Below are positions 1 to 4,624 of a DNA stretch of 6,009 nucleotides, in pieces. Position 1 is the first letter of the stretch. Every line of letters starts with the position of its first letter. Source of the DNA: CAZNKO01 sp964573855 (GTDB taxonomy: Bacteria; Patescibacteriota; Patescibacteriia; UBA9934; GWF2-40-263); contig CAZNKO010000049.1 in NCBI GenBank assembly GCA_964573855.1, positions 1-6,009 on the forward strand, written 5' to 3'. The notes beneath the pieces were generated by a model, which searched no databases, was not told the origin of the DNA, and saw only the letters and a list, made by a program, of their open reading frames with translations. Both the position numbers and the translations under genes were made by a program.

Positions 1-73
1 TTAGAAAAATCTTTTGAGAAAAGACCTTGACGGGTTCGACATTGAAAAGGGTTTCCGTTACACTTCGCGCCAT

Positions 74-1165
74 ATGCTTCAGGTCGGCATTGTTGGGCTT
101 CCGAACGTCGGAAAATCCACCCTCTTTAAGACGCTCACCCGGCGTCAGGTGCCGTGCGAAAATTTTCCGTTTTGCACAATTGAGCCGAATGTCGGGGTCG
201 TTGAGGTGCCTGATGATCGTCTCTATCAACTTGCACGCGTTTCAAAATCTCAAAAAATAATCCCGACGGCGATTGAATTTGTGGACATCGCCGGGCTCGT
301 GAAGGGAGCGCATAAAGGAGAGGGACTTGGCAACAAATTTCTCGCAAATATTCGTGAGGTGGACATGATCGCGCATGTGGTTCGAGCGTTTGAAGATCCG
401 AATGTCGTGCACGTGGACGGTTCCGTGGATCCGAAGCGCGATGCGGAGACGATTGAGATTGAGCTTGCCATGGCGGATCTTGATACGGTGCAAAAACGTT
501 TGGATGCGGTGCGTGCCAAGATGAAAGCGGGAAAAACAAAAGAGCTCGAAAAAGAAGAGGCTGCGCTTGCGAAAATTTTTGCGGCGCTTGAGGCAGGAAA
601 AATGGCGCAGACCGTAGAGCTCGATGAAGACGAAACCGTCGCGGTTAAAGGAATGCAGCTCTTGAGCCGCAAACCGATTTTGTATGTCGTGAACGTGGAT
701 GAGGCCGCGGCCGCAGATCCGCATTGGACCCCGCCCTTCGCGAAGGGCGGGGCGCTCGGAGCAGATCGTCTGGCGCTCCCGATCAGCATCAAGGTGGAAT
801 CCGAGATCGTCGAAATGAGTCCGGAGGATCAAAAAACATTTCTGACAGAGCTTGGCCTCAAACAATCCGGGCTTGATCGTCTCATTGTGAAAGCCTACGA
901 GCTTCTCGATCTCATCACCTATTTTACGTCTGGAGAAAAGGAGACTCGCGCTTGGACCGTGAGGAAAGGAACAAGGGCGCCACAGGCCGCGGGGGTCATT
1001 CACACGGATTTCGAAAAAGGATTCATCCGGGCGGAGATTATTAACTGGAAAGATTTTGTGGAGCTCGGCGAGGCCGGAGCCAAAGAGGCTGGAAAGCTCC
1101 GGATCGAAGGGAAGGACTACGTGATGCAGGACGGCGACACGTGCCACTTCCGCGTCGCGACATAA
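74..1165 (+). CDS. ychF: YchF/OLA1-family redox-responsive ATPase, Obg-related P-loop protein
   Basis: A cytosolic P-loop NTPase of the Obg superfamily. Known YchF/OLA1 proteins bind the ribosome, prefer ATP over GTP and act in translation and stress responses. From the ATG at 74 the protein has 363 residues, the usual family length. Visible motifs: G1 GLPNVGKS at 8-15, G3 DIAGL at 71-75, and a G4 reading NVDE at 207-210. This replaces the GTP-specifying NKxD and is the hallmark of ATP-preferring YchF. A charged helical (coiled-coil-like) stretch lies around 130-180, and a C-terminal TGS domain runs from about 283 (ITYFTSGEKETRAW) to the end. The frame is open upstream to a TTG at 14, but family alignment places the start at MLQVGIVG. 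No Shine-Dalgarno is visible and I find no convincing promoter in bases 1-73. A palindromic insert codes for residues 219-227, in the loop just after G4. Confidence 0.97.
   Translation: MLQVGIVGLPNVGKSTLFKTLTRRQVPCENFPFCTIEPNVGVVEVPDDRLYQLARVSKSQKIIPTAIEFVDIAGLVKGAHKGEGLGNKFLANIREVDMIAHVVRAFEDPNVVHVDGSVDPKRDAETIEIELAMADLDTVQKRLDAVRAKMKAGKTKELEKEEAALAKIFAALEAGKMAQTVELDEDETVAVKGMQLLSRKPILYVVNVDEAAAADPHWTPPFAKGGALGADRLALPISIKVESEIVEMSPEDQKTFLTELGLKQSGLDRLIVKAYELLDLITYFTSGEKETRAWTVRKGTRAPQAAGVIHTDFEKGFIRAEIINWKDFVELGEAGAKEAGKLRIEGKDYVMQDGDTCHFRVAT
729..752. repeat. 24-bp perfect palindrome inside ychF
   Basis: Two 12-base arms, CCCCGCCCTTCG and its exact reverse complement, abut with no spacer. 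They encode TPPFAKGG in the ychF frame, immediately after the G4 motif and before the LALPISIKVESE segment. The position is a linker that is not part of any nucleotide-binding motif, and the frame is kept. The antisense strand in the same register also reads PPFAKGG. It resembles the in-frame palindromic inserts known from other genomes (for example Rickettsia palindromic elements), but I cannot assign a family. Confidence 0.8.
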
Positions 1166-1167
1166 AA

Positions 1168-1247
1168 CGGCCGGCATCCTCGGCATCTCTTTTTTTCGGT
1201 CTGCATTCGCAGACAACTCTGAAAAGAGACGCCTCCGGTGCCGGCCG
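1168..1247. repeat. 80-bp nested fold-back (inverted repeat with inner hairpin)
   Basis: It starts two bases after the ychF stop codon. Outer arms CGGCCGGCA (1168-1176) and TGCCGGCCG (1239-1247) are exact complements. Inward, the two sides stay aligned without gaps for 26 positions, with a few mismatches near the middle, down to TCTCTTTT / AAAAGAGA. A separate inner hairpin GTCTGC-ATTC-GCAGAC occupies 1199-1214. No T-run follows the outer stem on the plus strand, so it is not a classical terminator. It could be a mobile palindromic repeat or a 3' UTR structure of ychF. Confidence 0.7.
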
Positions 1248-1262
1248 CATGAATACATAACG

Positions 1263-1360
1263 GAGGTCGGGTGGCATGCAGCGGGGCCCCCGACAGCGCG
1301 CAGCGCAGCGAGCTCTGGCGGGGTGAAGCTGCAATGCCAGGACCCGACCTCTATTTTTTC
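1263..1360 (+). terminator. Long interrupted stem followed by T6; ychF terminator or structured RNA
   Basis: Arms GAGGTCGGGT (1263-1272) and ACCCGACCTC (1342-1351) pair perfectly. The stem continues with GGCAT/ATGCC (1273-1277 with 1334-1338) and GCAGC/GCTGC (1278-1282 with 1328-1332), separated by small bulges on the 3' side. It ends in an apical CCCCG..CAG / CTG.CGGGG hairpin (1288-1323). A T6 run follows at 1354-1359, so a plus-strand transcript from ychF could terminate here. The stem is much longer and more bulged than an ordinary terminator. I looked for the conserved apical loop of SRP RNA and for 6S-like architecture and saw neither, so an RNA gene is only a possibility. Confidence 0.55.
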
Positions 1361-1413
1361 ATCACCAGAATTTCGCGGGCGATGCGGGCGTCGGGACGGC
1401 GATAGAGAAGGCC
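1351..1413 (-). pseudogene. Remnant of the C-terminus of a second Trm11-like methyltransferase
   Basis: The minus strand reads GLLYRRPDARIAREILVMKK followed by TAG. The intact methyltransferase at 2798-4018 ends GLLYRRPDARVAREIIIMKK plus ET. The DNA matches without gaps from 1354 to about 1410 against 2807 to about 2863, and most differences are synonymous or conservative. Upstream the similarity fades within about ten codons and an intrinsic terminator occupies the space, so no gene can be read through. This is either the stub of a paralogue or one copy of a duplication that flanks the zinc-ribbon/TrmB cassette. The last codons share their A-run with the T6 of the ychF terminator-like structure. 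Confidence 0.75.
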
Positions 1414-1418
1414 ATAAG

Positions 1419-1455
1419 AAAAAACAGGGCGCGTTTTTTTAGTCCGCGGCCCTGT
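1419..1455 (-). terminator. Rho-independent terminator for the zinc-ribbon/TrmB transcript
   Basis: Read on the minus strand, the stem ACAGGGC-(G)-CGC pairs with GCG-CCCTGT-side bases: 1449-1455 with 1424-1430, and 1445-1447 with 1431-1433, with one bulged base. The 11-base loop is A-rich on this strand. A run of Ts (complement of 1419-1424) follows directly. It lies about 48 bases beyond the stop of the 69-residue gene at 1503, which fits the end of that transcript. On the plus strand no T-run follows, so it should act in one direction only. Confidence 0.75.
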
Positions 1456-1502
1456 CTAGAGGCGTGACGTGGGGAGCTCACGGTTGGATGGGCGATAGGT
1501 GG

Positions 1503-1712
1503 TCACTGCCGCCTGTACCAGCCGCCCTTTCCATCGCACTGTCCACAAATCACATGTTTGGCACCGTGCTCGTACTTGCGCGAAAAGTAGGCGGTCTTTT
1601 GAGTTTCCCACATCCACACCCATCCGTCCCCATTACAGCTCGGGCACGTGACCCATACCTTTGGCGGGTCGGAAAGTAAGGCCGGCAATAATGCAAGTAG
1701 CCACTCGATCAT
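1503..1712 (-). CDS. Small double CxxCxGxG zinc-ribbon protein, hypothetical
   Basis: A 69-residue protein I cannot assign to a named family. Residues 4-13 are hydrophobic (WLLALLPALL), enough for a short membrane anchor or amphipathic helix but short for a full signal peptide. Two DnaJ-type cysteine motifs follow, C23-PS-C26-NGDG and C56-GQ-C59-DGKG. Four cysteines could bind one zinc, as in each half of the DnaJ zinc-finger region. The segment between them is rich in Trp, Tyr and Lys. No J-domain is present. The ATG at 1712 has a strong GGAGG four bases upstream, unlike most genes here. The gene lies 88 bases downstream of the TrmB-like regulator on the same strand, so the two may be co-transcribed to the terminator at 1419-1455. 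The opposite-strand reading frame over the same bases shows no family features. Confidence 0.75.
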   Translation of the reverse strand: MIEWLLALLPALLSDPPKVWVTCPSCNGDGWVWMWETQKTAYFSRKYEHGAKHVICGQCDGKGGWYRRQ

Positions 1713-1716
1713 TTGT

Positions 1717-1721
1717 CCTCC
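1717..1721 (-). promoter_or_regulatory. Strong Shine-Dalgarno (GGAGG) of the zinc-ribbon gene
   Basis: On the minus strand the bases read GGAGG-ACAA-ATG, with a consensus core four bases before the start codon. It fixes the start at 1712. It stands out because ychF, rpsF, rpsR, the EpmA-like gene and the TrmB-like gene show no comparable motif. Confidence 0.75.
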
Positions 1722-1750
1722 ATGGTTTTGGATTTTAAGGTCCTCTCTTC

Positions 1751-1757
1751 TGTCAAA
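1751..1757 (-). promoter_or_regulatory. TTTGACA motif upstream of the zinc-ribbon gene
   Basis: On the minus strand TTTGACA lies about 40 bases before the start of the 69-residue gene. It contains a consensus -35 hexamer (TTGACA), but the best -10 candidate, TAAAAT, is only 13 bases away, so the promoter reading is weak. The same seven bases form the half-site of the palindrome over the start of the neighbouring TrmB-like gene (2648-2667), so it may instead be a half-operator for that regulator. Confidence 0.3.
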
Positions 1758-1800
1758 CCATTTTTCTACTTTGGTACATTATGGTCTTCTCCTTTTCTCG

Positions 1801-2655
1801 TCACTTCTTTTTCCAACCCTTTGTTTCTGCCTCTTTCTGTCCTACAAGTTCCCAGGCCATGTCAAATAATGTTTTCATGACATTGTTGAGCTTTCGGCTT
1901 TTGATAGCAATTCCTCGAGGGGTGGGCGTGTGCCAATATAACGCCACCTCGTCCCCGTAGATATTGATATTGCACATCTCGGCTCCCTCCGCGTATTTTC
2001 GGGGAAGAAATTTTGTTTCCCGCGATTCCTCCTTATCTTGGGCAGCGACAGAGAGATGATGTTTGGTCTTTGAACACAGAAGATACTTGAAACCTTTTCG
2101 TCTGACTCGTTCCGGAATGTACACATTTTTACTGAATTCTTCTGTATCGAATCTTCCTTCTTCTTTGTCGAGGAAGAGACAGATCTCTCGTGTAGGAGAT
2201 TTCGTTGGCATGACCTCTAACGTGTGTCGGAGAAGTCTGATGAGCGCGTCCTGCCCTTCGAATATCAGGAGGCGCGGCCGTTCAGGAGTTTTTGCGGAGA
2301 AAGCGAGTAACGAAGGGATGAGATCCTCGATTTTCCAACGAAGTTTTGATGCGCGTTTTTGATAGGTTCGAGCCAGCTCCTTGAGATTTTCAAGAGCGGC
2401 AGAATGAATCAGCCGTCCATTTTTAGTGACCTCTTCCTCTACCAACCCGCGTTCCAGGAGAGTTTTTGTTGCTCCGTAGACACTCACTCGATGGATGCCT
2501 GCTTCCTTGGCAATTTCTTGGATGTTTGCAGAATTGAGAGTCAGCGTGGCAAGATAGCACTTCGCTTCATTTTGCGAGAGCCCTAAATTTTGAAGGAGCA
2601 AGAGGACAGTTCTGTCTTGCGCTCCGTCCCCTGTCCTCACCTTAGTGTTTGACAT
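1801..2655 (-). CDS. TrmB-family winged-helix transcriptional regulator
   Basis: A 284-residue predicted DNA-binding protein. A winged helix-turn-helix of TrmB type occupies about 17-76: LGLSQNEAKCYLATL, then IQEIAKEAGIHRVSVYGATKTLLERGLVEE, with GIHRVSVY as the recognition-helix region. A helical linker runs to about 115. The C-terminal domain (about 125-275) has the pattern RLLIFEG...IYGDEVALYW...GIAIKSRKL...LFDMAWELV, which I associate with TrmB-like regulators of uncultured bacteria. Its ligand cannot be read from sequence. The frame extends to a TTG at 2685. I prefer the ATG at 2655, although no Shine-Dalgarno precedes either. A palindrome overlaps this start, suggesting autoregulation. 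The region is visibly more AT-rich than its neighbours, which is compatible with transfer. The likely targets are itself and the downstream zinc-ribbon gene (inference). Confidence 0.85.
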   Translation of the reverse strand: MSNTKVRTGDGAQDRTVLLLLQNLGLSQNEAKCYLATLTLNSANIQEIAKEAGIHRVSVYGATKTLLERGLVEEEVTKNGRLIHSAALENLKELARTYQKRASKLRWKIEDLIPSLLAFSAKTPERPRLLIFEGQDALIRLLRHTLEVMPTKSPTREICLFLDKEEGRFDTEEFSKNVYIPERVRRKGFKYLLCSKTKHHLSVAAQDKEESRETKFLPRKYAEGAEMCNINIYGDEVALYWHTPTPRGIAIKSRKLNNVMKTLFDMAWELVGQKEAETKGWKKK

Positions 2656-2667
2656 AGTGGTGTCAAA
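2648..2667. promoter_or_regulatory. Palindrome TTTGACA-N6-TGTCAAA over the TrmB-like start codon
   Basis: Perfect 7-base arms (2648-2654 and 2661-2667) are separated by six bases, and the regulator's ATG (2653-2655) lies within the element. The symmetry and spacing suit a dimeric winged-helix repressor. The half-site recurs at 1751-1757 upstream of the downstream gene. It could alternatively be an mRNA hairpin that hides the start codon. Confidence 0.5.
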
Positions 2668-2735
2668 TATTTTGCTACAATTCAATTATGATTATGTTTT
2701 TTTGGCTCTATTTAGTTAAAAAGATACCGTCTTCC

Positions 2736-2756
2736 TTGTAATATAGCAACTTACAA
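2736..2756. promoter_or_regulatory. Inverted repeat TTGTAA-N9-TTACAA upstream of the TrmB-like gene
   Basis: Six-base arms at 2736-2741 and 2751-2756 with a 9-base spacer. The element lies between the methyltransferase terminator and the regulator start, about 80 bases upstream of the latter. On the minus strand a possible promoter, TTGCTA-N17-TATCTT, overlaps it. AT-rich sequence makes short inverted repeats likely by chance, so support is modest. Confidence 0.3.
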
Positions 2757-2760
2757 CATT

Positions 2761-2794
2761 AAAAAACGCTGTTTTTCGTGTTTCGGAGCGTTTT
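2761..2794 (-). terminator. Intrinsic terminator of the methyltransferase gene
   Basis: On the minus strand AAAACGCT (2794-2787) pairs with AGCGTTTT (2770-2763) around a 16-base loop and ends in a T6 run (2766-2761). It starts a few bases after the methyltransferase TGA stop. The stem is AT-rich at its base, so its strength may be moderate. Confidence 0.65.
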
Positions 2795-2797
2795 CTT

Positions 2798-4018
2798 TCA
2801 TGTTTCTTTTTTCATGATGATAATCTCGCGGGCCACGCGGGCGTCGGGGCGGCGGTAGAGGAGGCCGCCGGAAGGAGTGAGGCGGCGGATCGTTTTTGGA
2901 GCGGAAGCGGGAAGGGGATCAATAATCATGAGACCCCATTGTTTGACGAGATCCGGATCCATCACATAGAGAAGGTCTCGCCCGCGGACATAGGCCGGAA
3001 AGGCGGCGACGATCGTGCCGCCGGGCTTGAGGACGCGCGCGAGGGCCGCGAACGATTTTTCGTACAGTTTTTTCAACCCCTCGATCGTCTTGAAGAGATC
3101 CGCGGCGTTCTGTTTTCCTGCCTGCGGGGGGCCAAGATACGTTTCCGTGACGATCGCATCGACAGGAGTTTTCACATGTTCCGGAAGATTTTCTGCTGCG
3201 GAAGCGAAAACATTTGGGAGTGTCGTATCGAGCACATGACGCAGATTCTGCACGCTGTCCGAGACGGATTTTGGGGAACTATCGGATCCGATGATCTTCT
3301 GAAATCCCATGAGCCCAGCCTCCATAAGAATCGTGCCGGACCCGCAGAAGGGATCGAGGAGAGAAGAGGTTGTAGGTTGTAGGGGGTAGGGGGTAGCGAG
3401 ATTCAGCATGAGCCGTGCGAGTTTTGGAGGAAGCATCCCAGAGCGAGCGTCCCGCGCTGGACGGCCGTAGTCGCGTTTGGACCAGGCTTTATATCCCTGA
3501 ACGGTTTGCGTCTGTCCGATCAGCACTCTTCCGGGAGTTGCAATCAAAACAAATTCGCCGCCTGAGTCGAGCAAATCATTTTCCGTGACAATGACCGAGG
3601 AGAGAGCCGGTGCCCGCGAAGACACATAACGCGCAGAGGCGCCCCCTTCTTTTAGGCGCCGTTTTACCTCGAGCCCGATTTTTTTCTGCCGGTGCTTCAG
3701 GGTCGCGGCAAGGCGCGCGTCGCCGGCATCGTAGACGCTGATGCCAAAGGAGATTTTTCCGACGCGTCCGGTATGGATGAAGGCCGCGATCAGATCCGCG
3801 AGTTCCGTCTCGCTCGCTCCCGTCGTTTCACCAGCCACATGGCCGATCTTGATCAGCCCCGCGGGTCGCTCTTGCAGTTGCTCGAGCCACCATTCCTCGG
3901 GCTTCTCCGCCAGCAGAATTTCCGGGCTTCCTTTGGAATAATCTCGCTCCCACCCAAAAACCGCCGCGACTTCCGCAAGCGAGAGCACCGGATGGGTTCC
4001 GAAAACGAGAAATATCAT
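2798..4018 (-). CDS. Trm11/TrmG10-like SAM-dependent RNA methyltransferase (UPF0020 fold)
   Basis: A 406-residue predicted cytosolic methyltransferase of the THUMP-UPF0020 group. Archaeal and eukaryotic relatives make N2-methylguanosine at position 10 of tRNA; that target is inferred here. The N-terminus (FLVFGTHPVLSLAEVAAVFG) has the Trm11-type opening. A connector GRPARDARSGMLPPKLARLMLNLA precedes the Rossmann core. Motif I is LLDPFCGSGT with D222. Motif IV reads ETYLGPP at 292-298 instead of the usual [D/N]PP[Y/F], the main oddity. LKPGGTIVAAFP follows, and the C-terminus is GLLYRRPDARVAREIIIMKKET. A 28-base heptamer repeat encodes part of the segment just before motif I. The start at 4018 is chosen from family alignment. 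In-frame starts at 4030 (ATG, with GAGG nine bases upstream) and 4039 (GTG) are alternatives. The gene is divergent from rpsF and ends at a terminator. Confidence 0.88.
   Translation of the reverse strand: MIFLVFGTHPVLSLAEVAAVFGWERDYSKGSPEILLAEKPEEWWLEQLQERPAGLIKIGHVAGETTGASETELADLIAAFIHTGRVGKISFGISVYDAGDARLAATLKHRQKKIGLEVKRRLKEGGASARYVSSRAPALSSVIVTENDLLDSGGEFVLIATPGRVLIGQTQTVQGYKAWSKRDYGRPARDARSGMLPPKLARLMLNLATPYPLQPTTSSLLDPFCGSGTILMEAGLMGFQKIIGSDSSPKSVSDSVQNLRHVLDTTLPNVFASAAENLPEHVKTPVDAIVTETYLGPPQAGKQNAADLFKTIEGLKKLYEKSFAALARVLKPGGTIVAAFPAYVRGRDLLYVMDPDLVKQWGLMIIDPLPASAPKTIRRLTPSGGLLYRRPDARVAREIIIMKKET
3369..3396 (-). repeat. Four tandem 7-bp units inside the methyltransferase gene
   Basis: On the plus strand the units are GTTGTAG twice, then GGGGTAG twice, 28 bases in all. 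On the coding strand these are CTACCCC and CTACAAC units encoding part of TPYPLQPTT, seven residues before the motif I DPFCGSG. Since 7 is not a multiple of 3, gain or loss of one unit would shift the frame before the SAM-binding site. As found here, the frame is intact. Confidence 0.8.
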
Positions 4019-4043
4019 GCCCTCGATCATACCCCGCACCCTC

Positions 4044-4072
4044 TTGACCGTCCAGAGAATGTTGGCTAGGAT
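4044..4072 (+). promoter_or_regulatory. Sigma70-type promoter of the rpsF-ssb-rpsR operon
   Basis: TTGACC at 4044-4049 (5 of 6 matches to the -35 consensus), a 17-base spacer, and TAGGAT at 4067-4072 (4 of 6, with the key TA and final T). Transcription would begin near 4080, giving a leader of only about ten bases before the rpsF ATG at 4089. It supports that start over upstream in-frame ATGs. Confidence 0.55.
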
Positions 4073-4088
4073 GCCGGTACTTAAACCT

Positions 4089-4595
4089 ATGAAGTACGAA
4101 TTGTTTTATCTCGTCCCTCCGCAGTACACGGATCCCGAACTTGAGGGGGTCATGAAGCGGGTCACGGGGCTCGTAGAGAAGGCGGGAGGGAAAATGACCC
4201 GCCACGAATCGCTCGGGCGCTTGAAGCTCGCGTACCCCATCAAGCAGTCGCGGCACGGCGTGTATGTTTTGGCGCACATGGAGGCCGAAGCTTCCGCTAT
4301 TAAAGAACTTGATCGTCAGCTCCGGCTTGCCGGGGATTTGGCATTGCGCCACCAGATTTTGACGCTCCCGAAGGGCGCGGAAACGAAGAAATACCAATTG
4401 ATCGCGTATGTGGCGCCGCTTTCGGAAGAGGCGCGGCGCGAGCGCGGGGAGCGCGAAGGGGCTCCGATGCGGCCGCGGCCTCCGGTTGCGGCTCCGGCCC
4501 CGCTTCCTGTCCGGAAGGAAGAGGCTTTGAGCATTGCCGATATTGATAAAAAATTAGATGAAATTCTGGAGGGTGACGTCATGAAAGGCGTCTAA
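4089..4595 (+). CDS. rpsF: 30S ribosomal protein bS6 with long C-terminal tail
   Basis: A structural protein of the small-subunit platform that binds 16S rRNA together with bS18. The core MKYELFYLVPPQYTD... through LRHQILTLPKG (about residues 1-97) contains the expected beta-alpha-beta ferredoxin-like pattern, including GRLKLAYPIKQSRHGVYVLAHM. The protein has 168 residues, against about 95-135 in common bacteria. The excess is a low-complexity Arg/Pro/Ala linker followed by a predicted helix ending DIDKKLDEILEGDVMKGV. The in-frame ATG at 4017 was rejected because the family starts at MKYEL and because a promoter lies at 4044-4072. There is no Shine-Dalgarno. Two tandem TAA stops end the gene. 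It is the first gene of an rpsF-ssb-rpsR operon, 29 bases before ssb. Confidence 0.96.
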   Translation: MKYELFYLVPPQYTDPELEGVMKRVTGLVEKAGGKMTRHESLGRLKLAYPIKQSRHGVYVLAHMEAEASAIKELDRQLRLAGDLALRHQILTLPKGAETKKYQLIAYVAPLSEEARRERGEREGAPMRPRPPVAAPAPLPVRKEEALSIADIDKKLDEILEGDVMKGV

Positions 4596-4603
4596 TAATA
4601 AGA

Positions 4604-4620
4604 CCTATTGGACCAATAGG
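4604..4620 (+). promoter_or_regulatory. Hairpin CCTATTGG-A-CCAATAGG ahead of ssb
   Basis: Perfect 8-base arms around a single central base end four bases before the ssb ATG. The surrounding GACC recurs at nine-base spacing (4602, 4611, 4620). As RNA the one-base centre would open to a larger loop, leaving a stem of six or seven pairs, close enough to affect ribosome access. No T-run follows, so it is not a terminator. It could be a translational control site for ssb or a small dispersed palindrome. Confidence 0.5.
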
Positions 4621-4624
4621 ACCT

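Noticed and set aside
27..64. Promoter for ychF from TTGACG at 27-32
   Set aside because: No acceptable -10 hexamer lies 15-19 bases downstream, and TACACT at 59-64 is 26 bases away.
242..1258. Long minus-strand open frame opposite ychF, plus other overlapping frames there
   Set aside because: It is an antisense shadow of a clearly conserved gene, with no recognisable family features and Arg/His-rich composition typical of such shadows.
1041..1334. Minus-strand frame across the fold-back region
   Set aside because: It runs through two inverted-repeat structures and into antisense ychF, and its composition is typical of non-coding GC-rich repeats.
1261..1355. SRP (4.5S) RNA or 6S RNA for the bulged stem downstream of ychF
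   Set aside because: The conserved SRP apical sequence (GGAAGG with an AGCAG side) is absent, and the length and bubble layout do not match 6S RNA.
1464..1679. Plus-strand 71-codon frame over the zinc-ribbon gene
   Set aside because: The minus-strand frame has paired CxxCxGxG motifs, a strong GGAGG site and a terminator; the plus frame has none of these.
1757..1783. Eight-codon leader peptide (MYQSRKMV) upstream of the zinc-ribbon gene on the minus strand
   Set aside because: GGAG is about nine bases before an ATG, but the peptide has no regulatory codon run and no attenuator hairpin follows it.
4017..4088. Upstream in-frame start giving bS6 a 24-residue N-terminal extension
   Set aside because: bS6 proteins begin at MKYEL, and a promoter-like -35/-10 pair lies within the proposed extension.
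4072..4090. S6:S18-binding leader RNA (bulged CCG motif) before rpsF
   Set aside because: Only a GCCGG is present, and the predicted leader of about ten bases is too short to form the known structure.
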